Origin: Chrysaora quinquecirrha
Taxonomy: Eukaryota > Cnidaria > Scyphozoa > Semaeostomeae > Pelagiidae
Assembly: GCA_014526335.1 (NCBI GenBank)
Contig: JACTAT010000021.1
Location: 3,313,112 to 3,377,111 of the forward strand
Length of the DNA: 64,000 nt
Direction: 5' to 3'
Notes under the pieces: generated by a model
What the model saw: only the letters and a program-made list of their open reading frames with translations
Told to the model about the DNA's origin: nothing
Database searches by the model: none
Made by a program: the position numbers and the translations under genes
Part shown: positions 33,204-44,171 of the stretch, in pieces
Layout of the letters: every line of letters begins with the position of its first letter
How positions within the stretch are numbered: position 1 is the stretch's first letter

Positions 33204-33866
33204 TAGCACTAGGATCTCATAAGTAGATAAACTAACGAGAAGTTGACCCATCGTAGCACTATGGCTTGCGCTCGAACCTGGGACTCACTGACCCATTGTT
33301 GCATTATGGCTTTGGCTCGAACCTGGGACTCACTGACCCATTGTAGAATTATGGCTTTGGCTCGAACCTGGGACTCACTGACCCATTGTAGAATTATGGC
33401 TTTGGCTCGAACCTGGGACTCACTGACCCATTGTAGAATTATGGCTTTGGCTCGAACCTGGGACTCACTGACCCATTGTAGAATTATGGCTTGGGCTCGA
33501 ACCTGGGACTCACTGACCCATTGTAGAATTATGGCTTGGGCTCGAACCTGGGACTCACTGACCCTTTGTAGAATTATGGCTTGGACTCGAACCTGGGACT
33601 CACTGACCCATTGTAGAATTATGGCTTGGGCTCGAACCTGGGACTCACTGACCCTTTGTAGCATTATGGTTCCGGCTCGAACCTGGGACTCACTGACCCT
33701 TTGTAGCATTATGGTTCCGGCTCGAACCTGGGACTCACTGACCCTTTGTAGCATTATGGCTTGCGCTCGAACCTGGGACTCACTGACCCATTTTAGCATT
33801 ATGGCTTGGGCTCGAACTTGGGACTCACTGAGCTCCTGACGCCAAGAGCTAGTTCATGACACCAGC
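33204..33866 (-). mobile_element. SINE copy expanded by an internal minisatellite
   Basis: The left flank of the array (GCACTAGGATCTCATAAGTA) and the right flank (GAGCTCCTGACGCCAAGAGC) match, inverted, the tail half and head half of the SINEs at 53527 and 29925. Between them the B-box segment (GCTCGAACC on the plus strand) is repeated about 13 times. The SINE is thus the origin of the minisatellite. Confidence 0.7.
33243..33830. repeat. 45-bp minisatellite, about 13 units, open on both strands
   Basis: The unit has the form CACTGACCCATTGTAGAATT followed by ATGGCTTGGGCTCGAACC and TGGGACT. Because 45 is a multiple of three and the unit lacks stops in one frame per strand, both strands carry long frames: 198 codons on plus (unit like SLTHCRIMALARTWD) and 196 on minus (unit like ILQWVSESQVRAQAI). 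Variants are grouped: the central six units share GTAGAATT, later units have TTTGTAGCATT and TTCCGG, suggesting local duplication. I do not regard the frames as genes. Confidence 0.85.
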
Positions 33867-34711
33867 ATGGGGCAATTCACTTCTTGGAACCTCGTGCACT
33901 CTTTGCTCGGATATCCATTGTTCTGAAAGAAATCTCTTAAGGATCCTTTTGTTTCAAGGGAAATCTCCTGCGTCATTTCGAGTAATGAAATGTCCTTCGT
34001 ATACCACGCACAATGCCACCATACTGTAAGTTAGAGGTCTTAAAGACTTAATTAAGGTTGCTTTGAAAGAAATCTCTTAAAAATCTCGTTCGCCTTTTTG
34101 AGTAGTGAAATGCTCTTCGCATCTTCGTCAGGCACGATGCCACCATAACTTAAAGGACGTAAGAACTTAAGTAAGGCATAGTGGGAAAGGTTGCTTTGAA
34201 AGAAATATCTTAAAAATCCTTGTGTTTCAGCAAGCATCTACAACTTTAAGGACCTATTAAGGTAGTTTAAGTCGGTTTAAGCAGTTTAATTTTCAGTAGT
34301 TTCAGTAGTTTAATTAGTAGTTTAGGCATTTTATTCACCAGTTCCAAAATGGCTGAAGCATTGCTCTCTGTAACATCTGCTCGTTCAGACAGATTATACA
34401 ATTATTTGTGCTGTATTTTTTGAATCTGGTTTGAGCACGAATGATGTGGAGTGTACGCCTTAATCTTCCATACATTATCAGACATAAGGGAGTATGCGAT
34501 CTCAATCAAATGAATATTAGTTGGCAGATTATCTCCCACTTACCCATTGTGTAGCTTATTGAAAAATAAACGTTGGAGATCTTGTTAAGTTAATCAGGCA
34601 ACAATAAGCTCGAAATCTATCAACAAATAAATATGACTGCTTCACTGGTCCATTCATTAAATACTTCTGAATACAGATTAGCTGGCCAGTGTAAATCTTA
34701 ATTCATTCCAA

Positions 34712-37700
34712 ATGAGGGCTTCAGCCAGAGCGGCCATTTGTTCTCCTACTGAGCAAGCAGCGATGGACATGACTAAGAAAGTCAGTCGTTCACAAGAAAC
34801 CTCACCTAGAAATCAACTCGCAGCTAGTCCAAAGAGACTCAAGTACTCCATAGATGAGATATTGGGTAGAAATCTGGAGAAACATGAAGTAGCTGAGTCT
34901 GCTCCGCTTGAAAGTACAGAGAGGTGCGAATTGAGAAAAAGCTTGTCAACAGGTGGGCACTTGTAGTTAATTGAAAATCAGTCAATATGGTGGGAAGGCT
35001 GTTTGAATGTTTTCAACCACTTCGCTGTATACACGTTTATTAGTTGCTCAATGTTAATCTTAGACCGTTAAGCTGCTTGCTATAACGAAACATGAGATAG
35101 TTTCTTTTCACGTTAAACCAGTTTAAATCTCATTGCCTTTCGTTGCGTTTAATAGCGCAGTGCATCTCACTCTTAAAACGTGTTTTCCTGCAAGCATATA
35201 GCCGTTAAAATCTTCAGAAAAGTTATTCCTCTACTGAATACGGACTAATGAAAATTTATGCCTAAACTATGTAGAACCGAGGGGCAATTCATTCTTTAAA
35301 AGTGTAAAAGAGTGTACGAGATTTTCATGTAAAACAAAAGGATTTCCAAGGGAAATTCTGTGAAAAAAATAGGTTTTCTAATTCTAGTAAAAGTGTACGA
35401 GGTTCTCAGTGAGTGAATCGCCCCTCCTGTAGAACTGCAGAGCTACGAAAATAGGGAGTGAGGTGAAAGCCGTGAAACTACTCTGCGCTTCTTAGCTACC
35501 GCCCAGACAAAATTGAAGTTAAAAACTGCCTAACATGCCTAACTCTAAAATTACGCGATTCTTTCTCTAAAGTACTCATCGCGTTGCATTTTCAAGGCCT
35601 TTGAACGTCGTAACGCTAAAAATCCGTTCGGAATTCGAGTTTGAAGCGCGTAAGGTTTGCGAAACTAAGAGTAATTGGGGGTTTCAAATTAAATTAAAAC
35701 ACAAACCACATTTAAATGACTCGCGGTGTGCGATTAGTTCAAAACCTTCAACTAAGGATTGAAATTTTTAGATGTTCAGCGAGTTTAGTTGCTATCGTTC
35801 CAAAGGTTCTAGGCAAGTGTTGAAACAAGGTTTTGCAGAAGCGAGTGTGACATTTGAAGGCATTGAAGACATTAGAGTGAGATTCGAAAGCTCAACTACT
35901 GAATCTTGGACAAAATATTTGGAACAATGCCTTTTTCCAAGGAATACGGCCTATTCTATCGATTTTCTACCTAAATAACTCCAATTCTTCCCCCTTTACC
36001 CCCAAAACAATGTTGGTAGGTAAAGCAAGACAGCTGAACTGTTGTTCGAAACAACATTGTAATGGGGGAGAATGGGGAATACATAGATTATAGCAGAACT
36101 CTTTAGGTTGTTCCAATATATTTTGTCCAAGATTTTAGATGTTGACGTCGGTACTTCATAGTCAGGTACTCTGGTTTGAAAACTGGGTAGTAGTTAGGAG
36201 TGTTTGAGTTTCTTGCAGCCTTACCGGGGTCAGGAAGCGTGTACGTTTGTGCATTGAAGCTATGTGTTTGTGATAAGCAGTAAAGCTCTTACCTCTTAGC
36301 TGCCCATCTGAATTTATGAGTGGAGATGCAAAGTTAAACCTACAAAATGCAAAATAAACAAATTCAATTCCTCCATGCCCTTAACAAGGCAACTTGGTTT
36401 AAATCTTAGTTGTTTTATAATACCGCTTCAAATTTATCGCTAAAAGGGCATATGGCATTTAGATTTGGCATTTTCTGAGGTATGTTTGCAGATTAAATAG
36501 AATATACTGTTCAAATCTCTTCCTTTCAATCGCAGCCACAGTATTTTGACCCACTGTGTTTTCACAGGTACACGTTTTTTTTTATAAGGAACCTTTGGTC
36601 TGAGTTGAGGCTGGTTCCTTAATTTTTCAACAAAATGAGGCTGAAGTTCCTTATGCTGTTCCTTGTCGTGAGATATGTATAAATACTAATTTAATTGTTA
36701 CAGCAAATTCATAGAAACTATTCATCATTTCTAACTTTAAGTATAAATGGAGCATTTTGGGGAAGAACGATGGGAATTATGTTGTACTTCTGTTCCTTTT
36801 CGTACAATCCGTCATGCTCTTTAAAAAAGAGTTTCTTAGTTTTTCATCCGAGCCTCGACAGTTCCTTAAAGTTCCTTATTTTTTTGGGAATTTTCAGCCT
36901 CGAGTTCCTTATAAAGGTGTTCCTTATAAAAAAACGTGTAGCTAAGTTGTCTAAAAGCACCTGAAAACGTTTGGCATGTACCTTCTGTTTTTTTAGAAAG
37001 GTGCACGCTTGTGGCAACAGAAACGCGCTATATTTGAGTTCACTCAGGCTCAGTAACTGAAAATGTTTGTGAACAGAAAGACACTAACCAATAACTCGGC
37101 CGACGCTCAAAATGGTCATTCTCGGTGACAGGCTCCTGGGTTAATTTTCCTTCCTGATTATGCCCCCTGCTTTTGTCGTATACAAAACAGCTAGCACCAA
37201 GCTTTTCTATAAAATAACCTTTGTAAGACGCAAGAAAATGAGATTTGGGTCGGATTTTTCTGCTTTGTCATAAAAAAATAAGAAGAGTCGGAAAGAAAAA
37301 AGTCTGAAACGTGCAACTCTTTCGCGAAATTGCACTTTATATACATGTAAGGTAGATGGGGGGTAGGGTAGTAAAAATCAGTCTAAAAACACGAAACACG
37401 CCGTATGAAAACGAAGCAACGTGTTCTTGAAATAAGCGAGTATATTGCTACATAATTCTTGTTATATATTTCGTAAAAATGCGATAAACATTTATCCAAA
37501 ATCAACTTTCTGAAAGATAAGAAACTTCATTGAAACGTTTATTTTTTACAGCGTTTCTTAAACAACAAACAGATCATTTTGTTTGATAGGCCAACACCCT
37601 TATTTTTGTAAACATTTTCTTTCGTATTTAAGAAATAATTTATAAGCTTACAGCAATTTCATTGCTTCTCAGGGTGGAGGCTCCACGGGTTCGAGGCTTT

Positions 37701-40700
37701 TTCAATGCGTTTGAATGGTGGCAGTTTGAGTTTAACATCGTTGAAAATATTATTGAATTAATCACGCCATACTAATACACGTTTTTTTATAAGAAAGTAA
37801 GATTTTTTTTTCAGAACTAAAATTTTCCTAACTTTTTGAGAATTTTGGTACTGAAAGTTTTTTAGCAGTTTCTTAGGGATCAAAATTTTTTTAATGCCAA
37901 AACAGGTGGTAATTGACGCTTACATTGGACAAATAGAAGAAGCAATGCAATTCACAAACAAGAAGAAAAATAAATATTGTACCAGTTGAAAGTTTCTTAT
38001 ATTCAATAAACGACGTTTCGAGCATAACATGTAACAAAAGTTCGTTTCTCGAGCCTATAGTCCTAATTCTAAAGATTGTTCAGATTTTCGAGTTTCTTAT
38101 CATCTTGGGTCGAGTACTGAAAGTTTCTTATTCTTAACCAATATTGATCTCAGTACTAGTTTCTTATAAACGAGTTTCTTATAAAAAGAGTGTACACAGA
38201 TGGAATATTCTGTTCATCACGAGAGGAAATCCCGAGAAATCCTTTTGTCCTGGCACAGTTATGCTCATTGTAGGGAGCAGGGAAGATAATGAGTATGCAA
38301 CATATTATTATCATGAAATTATACTGTGTGGCCCCCTTAGATCTGAGATTGTCCAGAATCCCCGACCTCAAACTTCCGACCCACCCCTCATCACCAGCCT
38401 GCATACAATTATTGGACCCTGATTTTCCAGTATAAAAGAAAGCTCCTCACATTTTTGCTGGGATTTTCTAACAAATTGCGCATTTTATTATATTCTACTT
38501 TATCGCCGCTTCGAATTCAACAGCTCCTTCACCACGTGGTCCCTCCTTCTCAGCCCCTCACCCCAGCACCCCACCCCCATTTCATCATAACATATCCATA
38601 TCTTTGTTTGCAAAACAGCAAAGAAAACTTAGGCCAAACACTAGTAAAAGGTTACAAAATATTTTCAGCTTAAATCTTGGTGTGGTCAAGCAAAATTACA
38701 CCTTCTGTTGGCAAAATTGCACTTTGTTTCCTAACAGAGACAATTTCATGCTCCGCCCATGCTTGTGCTTAAGTTCTCATGGGCTTTTCTGGGGTCCTTG
38801 GAAGTTCTGCGCCCTTGATTAAACTGAATAAGGGAAACAACATTATCGCCGACTCGATTTTCTTGTTTGACGAAAAAGTTGTGCCAAAAAATGCGCAAAC
38901 TCCAAACCGAAGCGTAAACGAAAATAAGAGTTGCATGTCCTTAGAGAAGCACCCAATACACCCTGTCAAGTGGAGGGGGGTTGCTCTTTCAAAGTGTGTT
39001 GCTCACATAATCGAAGCGCACAAGAAAATGGGAGTTGGATATCGTGAAGAAAGCACCCAATACACCCTATCAAGTGGAGGGGGGTTGCTCTTTCAAAATA
39101 CGCCGACTTCAAATCGAACCGTAAAAGAAAATGGGAGTTAGACATCATGAACAAAGCACCAAATGGACTCGTTCAAGCGGAGAGGGGATTGCTTGTCCGA
39201 AATGCGTCGACTCAAAAAATCGAAAAAAGAAAACATCCAATGCACTCTAATAAAAGGGGGGGGGGGTAGGGGAGGTAGTTCGGCATTATGTTAAGTTAAC
39301 GTTGCTAGTGAATCAAACTTGCCTGCAGTTCTATAAAATTGCTGATATCTTAAGCCACGAATTCTGAAGGGCGCACAGCAGCTCCTTAGCTACAGTCCAT
39401 GTTCTTTGTATGGTCTTTTGTACATTTCCAATAAGCATATGCGCATGCAGACCCATGCAGGTGGTACCTGGAAGATAAAGACGCCCATAACGTCATGTTG
39501 GAGACAAGACTTTGAATATCTATTCACAAACCAAATAAAACTAATTAATTCGATAATTGTTTATCTGGTGCAAAGGTGATTCGTGTTCCAGCAACGATTA
39601 ACGTCCAAGAAATATGGCACAAACACGTTTTATTTATAAGGAGCCAATTTCTAAGGAATCTAAATATAGAAAATTTATACTACTAAACAATTTATACTAA
39701 TAAAAGGTAACTTTAGAAGCTGCCCATACAAATTTGAATGAGTTCAAAGGAGAATAAACACAAAAGTCACGAGTTAAGATCCTTGTGAAACAACACGAAG
39801 TAGAAGGTAACTTTAAAACCTGCCCATACAAATTTGAATAAGATCGAAGAAGAATAAACACAGTAGTGACAAGTAAAGATCCTTGTGGAACAACTAGAAG
39901 TAGATGGTTTGGAAAACCTTTCGTTCGTGGACATAAATGGTCAAAGATCACTATAGATAAAGTCTCTAAAACGTTTCAAACCCGAAATCCTGTTTAAAAT
40001 TATCTATTTTATTCATGGTGCTGGGTTAGACTAATTTCCCGAGTCATGGTCATCCCTATTGAATTGAATTGCTGGACGCTTACTGGAGCGAACAACAACA
40101 ACATCAATTCGATTCAATGTAAGCGAAAGCTAGGGACCTGGGACAGGTTAGTGTTGGGTCTTTTTTCGTCATCATTCTGAAACTTAACGAAATTCGGAAA
40201 AGCATTTAAATACCTCTCATTTAGTACCAGAACAGAACAACTGTACAACTGTATTAACTCGTCATACATCTGGCGAAGTCTGTTCTTCATCTGTCTCTGC
40301 AAAGGAAATAAGAATAGGAAGGCCTTTAGAATCAACATAAAAACATCACCTTAAAGTATATTATATTATTATGTTATATTGTTATATTATATTATTATAT
40401 TATATTATTATATTTAAATATAGAATATTACACAGTAAATTAGCAGAAAGATGAAATAGCAAAAATGTATGGAAATATGGTATTATTGTTTGAAGCAAAT
40501 AACCATTTAACGGAAAGTGTTGCCAGTCCGCTTCTTCAGCTAGCATATCATGTTAAATTTGTGTCATTTTACGATGGGTCCGGGACCCTTTAGTTGTTTT
40601 CCCCTCTTCTTAAATATCCTTAAAAATGCACTGAAGCAGAGTCCTGGAACGAGTTGCCCAGATTTCACCAATACAGCCAGGGCTCAGTCCCTACAAGCCG

Positions 40701-43695
40701 CAAAGTACCTTACAAGAAAATGACCATGGCCCTGCCCCAATACAGAGCGTAGAAAGGCGTCCGACAGTTAAGGGCCAAAATGGTAAAAGGCGTGGTGAAG
40801 GAGATTTGGGCGTGGTTGACAAATTCGTATCCTAAGACATATATACATTGGATTCAGCCTCTATACAAAACCTATCCTGGTAATAATTGTAGGGGGCTAC
40901 ACCACTGTCCCCATTAGCCCAAGGGCTCCCTATAACCATGTCCATGGGGTACCATGGATGTACTCATGAAACTATGCATGGAATACAATAGCTCTAATTA
41001 GAGCACTGAATAGAGTGCTCCCTACCAAGTTCATTCAAACAGCGACACCCTAATCAGTCTCTGAAACCTGTGGGAGAAATATTTTCTTTTAATCAATTGC
41101 CAGCATACTTGATTTCAATAGAAGCAGGAAATACCTGGGCCTTAAATGTTTAACGAAGATGAATTGCTAATAAGATACGATTTGCTCTGCGATCCCCTCT
41201 TAATTCATCGTTAAATCATGCTGGGCTCGAACAATAATCTTCTAGATATTATACGTTAAGAGGATCTGATGATTCGCAAGGATAATGCAATCATTTGCAT
41301 GTAATCTATATTGCTTAATATTGCATATATTGGTTTAAATTAAGTAATTCCATCGCTGTTACTTTGATTTGCACATTAAAATCCGATCCAAATATGTTAC
41401 GATGACCTAATAAAAATATATAGGCAAAGTCAGTCAGTCAATCAGTCAATCAGTCAGTGAGCCTGTCAGTCAGTCAGTCAGTCAGTCAGTCAGTCAGTCA
41501 GTCAGTCAGTCAGTCAGTCAGTCAGTCAGTCAGTCAGTCAGTCAGTCAGTCAGTCAGTCAGTCAGTCAGTCAGTCAGTCAGTCAGTCAGTCAGTCAGTCA
41601 GTCAGTCAGTCAGTCAGTCAGTCAGTCAGTCAGTCAGTCAGTCAGTCTGTCTGTCTGTCAGTCTGTTAGTTAGCTAGTTGATTAGTTCGTCTGCGAGTTA
41701 GATGAGTAATAAATTAGTTAGTTAGTTAGTTAGTTAGTTATTAGTTAGTTAGTTAGTTACATTAAGTTACTTTATAAAGTAAGCCAGTTAGTTAGTTAGT
41801 TAATTAGTTAGTCAGTTAGTTAGTTAGTTAGTTAGTGAGTTAATAAGTTAGTTCGCCAGTTGGGGATTTATTGAGTTAGCTAGCTATTTAGCTAATTAAT
41901 TGGTTAGTTTAAGTGGTTAGTTTGTTTGTAAGGCAGAAAGGCTTGGAATCTTCGCTAACAGGTTTCGGGTCAGAAACATAAGATAATTTCGTTTTATTGT
42001 CCAGGGAATCAGGAATGAAGGACTTCGAATTGAACTATATTCAAGTTATCGAGTACCAAGTGGATTGCTTATAAATCTAAATCTCTCCACTTTATCATAT
42101 TCAGCCAAATAAAATGACTTTTTTGTAGGCTCGAAATCAAAAGATCCAGATGATCTAAGTAATTCTGGTAGCGATGAAGATCGTTTTACTTCGACAACAG
42201 AAAACGACGAAAAACCGAGAAAAATTAGGAGAAGCAGAACAACATTCACAACATATCAGCTTCATCAGCTTGAAAGAGCTTTCGAGAAAACGCAATATCC
42301 AGATGTATTCATGAGAGAGGAATTGGCAATGAGGCTGGATCTGAGCGAGGCTAGAGTACAGGTAAATTGATGAAATCGAACTGGTTTTAGACTTAATACA
42401 CAAATTGAGTTTTCGCTAGCCCACTCTGACAGAAAGGTCATTCAAAACTACTAAACAGCGAAAACAACTGATATGCAACCACTCTGAGTATTAGGCCATC
42501 CTATTCCATTTTTATTCAAACGGTTGTTGCTGTTGCAAAAGCCTAAGGATTCACTCTCAGTCCCCTTTGCATCACATCAGCTCACAGTTTTGCTGCCGCT
42601 TTTAACAATAACCCATCCCAAAAGTATAAACGTTAGAAATAGACAGAAAGTCCAACAGTAAACCTCGTTCCCAGGGTGAACAGAAGGCTATGTAAAGTAA
42701 GTCTTGGCCATCAATCAGAATATTACAATACAATGAAATAGGCCGAACTAAAATCATGGTAATAACTGGTCATAAAAAACGAAAAATTGATGCTACATAC
42801 TCCACCTGTATCATGACAGCTATCAACCACATTCTTTGCATGAACGTGCTTAGGACATCTGCATTCGGGATAAAAATCTTGATAAGATGCTTAGGCCCAT
42901 TTTACCAAATTTTGTGATCGTTACCAGGGCCCAAATCGGTTGAGTGGAATCGTGGAACGCGAACGAGGCTGTATATGCTACTTTCACACACAGACAACTG
43001 TGATTTTTTTTGACTGACGAATAAGAATGCAGCAAAGTAGCATTGCAGCAAGTAAACCTGCTTTTAATCGGCAAGGAACGGTCTTTCGTCATCTGCCATC
43101 TTGCCTAAAATCAACGAAAAAGTATTTCATAAGTAACTTTTTTATTAACTCTGGAAAATGGGTTAATGGAAGACGGTTCAAAGTGAGGTTTTTCTTATCT
43201 TTTAAGGTTTGGTTTCAGAACAGACGAGCGAAATGGAGGAAAAAAGAGCGACTGCCAGAAGGGGAAGAAAGACTTTATGGAAATACACGAGCACGAACCT
43301 CGTATTCAATCAACGAAGCAATAGCAGAAATACGAGGCTCGTATAATCACTCAAGCGAGGCTACAAGCCGTTTTCAATCAATCTCACCTTATTCGCCGTT
43401 TTCCAAGAATTCTTGTTTAGCGACAAACTGTACTTGTTGCCATCACAACGAACCTCCTTTAGGAGGAACACAACAACGAAATTCCATTCTTGGTTCTTCT
43501 GATGACTCATTGTATCTCAAAAGCAATTTTTCCCACGAAAGAATCAGAAAGAGATCTGTATCGCCACCATCTTTGATAAGCCACCAATCAAATATCCCGT
43601 ATATAAACAGACGTATTAACTATAGTGACATTCACAATGGCTCTTTGTATCATTGCGACCCGCTTCTTATTAACGGTTACAACAAAAATTACTAA
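34712..43695 (+). CDS. Paired-like homeobox transcription factor, Rx/Arx-like
   Basis: Three coding exons, 34712-34952, 42129-42361 and 43207-43695, join in phase into 320 residues. An in-frame TAG at 34679 supports the start at 34712. Exon 1 carries an octapeptide repressor motif YSIDEILG (45-52). The homeodomain spans residues 113-172, with [20 protein letters not shown] and [15 protein letters not shown] and Gln at position 50. The second intron falls between homeodomain positions 46 and 47, the site conserved in many paired-class genes. There is no paired box, and no OAR motif is seen in the Ser/Asn-rich tail that ends at NGYNKNY. FTTYQLH plus the octapeptide favours Rx (retinal homeobox); [14 protein letters not shown] also resembles Arx and Uncx, so the exact class is unresolved. 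The product should be a nuclear DNA-binding regulator of development. Intron 1 is 7.2 kb and full of repeats. Confidence 0.9.
35278..35428. mobile_element. Short inverted-repeat element, GAGGGGC family
   Basis: GAGGGGCAATTCATTC at the left and GTGAGTGAATCGCCCCTC at the right, 150 bp apart, with inner TGTACGAG / TGTACGAGG motifs. Lies in homeobox intron 1. Confidence 0.65.
36569..36940. mobile_element. Inverted-repeat element, CACG...TATAAGGAA family
   Basis: TACACGTTTTTTTTTATAAG to CTTATAAAAAAACGTGTA, TA at both borders, in homeobox intron 1. Confidence 0.75.
37776..38194. mobile_element. Inverted-repeat element, CACG...TATAAGAAA family
   Basis: TACACGTTTTTTTATAAGAA to TTTCTTATAAAAAGAGTGTA, TA at both borders, in homeobox intron 1. 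Confidence 0.7.
38870..39280. repeat. Degenerate tandem repeat, about 105-bp period
   Basis: Three to four units share GCACCCAATACACCCT, CAAGTGGAGGGGGGTTGCTC and GAAAATGGGAGTT blocks, closing with a G run near 39257. In homeobox intron 1. Confidence 0.7.
39622..39905. repeat. CACG-family fragment and a twofold repeat
   Basis: AACACGTTTTATTTATAAGG resembles a CACG-family left end. Next to it a segment of about 100 bases (GGTAACTTTAGAAGCTGCCC, ACAAATTTGAATGAG) is duplicated in tandem at about 39705 and 39808. Confidence 0.5.
40028..40145. repeat. Small dispersed repeat, also at 62458-62570
   Basis: GAATTGAATTGCTGGACGCT and CAATGTAAGCGAAAGCTAGG recur, inverted, at 62458-62570 (GCTCACATTGAATTGAATTG, GAGCGTCCAGCAATTCAATT). 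Both are about 110 bp and lie in introns of different genes. Confidence 0.55.
40214..40296 (-). other. Exon-like segment inside the homeobox intron
   Basis: On the minus strand a CTTATTTCCTTTGCAG acceptor precedes an open segment reading [19 protein letters not shown] and ending at GAGAG|GTATTT, a usable donor. The segment is amphipathic and coil-like. No partner exons were found nearby and no family was recognised, so it may be an exon of a nested gene, a relic, or chance. Confidence 0.2.
41425..41900. repeat. Long (GTCA)n microsatellite followed by (GTTA)n
   Basis: GTCA units run almost unbroken from about 41462 to 41648 (about 45 units) with imperfect units before. A (GTTA)n tract with interruptions follows to about 41900. 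It lies 230 bases before the homeobox exon 2 acceptor. The Ser-Val-Ser-Gln frame it opens is an artefact. Confidence 0.95.
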
Positions 43696-43855
43696 GTAAA
43701 AAGATTAACATTTCTTGAAAAATTTGTTTTTAATTGTTTATTAAAAAAGCTAAAATATAGATGTGATTAGTTGGGTTTTCAAATAGGCCACACAGGATTA
43801 TCGTATTGAATAAGCTATCAAAATTTTCCCCAGCCTACTCTCCAACCATTAATCT

Positions 43856-43861
43856 AATAAA
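43856..43861 (+). terminator. Possible polyadenylation signal of the homeobox gene
   Basis: AATAAA occurs 160 bases after the homeobox stop codon in A/T-rich sequence. It is the first such hexamer seen downstream on this strand. Confidence 0.35.
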
Positions 43862-44171
43862 TATAATATAATGAAAAATCTAACTAACACATAGAGACTT
43901 CTCGTTTGTTGAGATCTTTTTAAGAAAAAATTCGTTTGAAACTTTCATGGACTTTTTTATTATTATACTTTCTTTGATAGATCGAAAAACTGACTACCTT
44001 GGTCCCCTGCGCTTAGTTGGTTTATTGAATTGAATTTCACAACGTTAGTTGGTTTGTTTCCGTGAACAAATTCTTTGTCTAGTCGGATAAGATTGTTGTT
44101 TTACCGTCAAACTGTTTACCGTTCAAACATAACAAATAACAATGTTTACCGTTCTTTCCATGCTGCAAGAC

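Noticed and set aside
33209..33839. Long open frames (about 197 codons) on both strands, 15-residue periodic
   Set aside because: They follow from a stop-free 45-bp minisatellite unit. The flanks are SINE sequence and no splice or start context supports a gene.
41457..41669. Ser-Val-Ser-Gln repeat frame
   Set aside because: A direct translation of the GTCA microsatellite.
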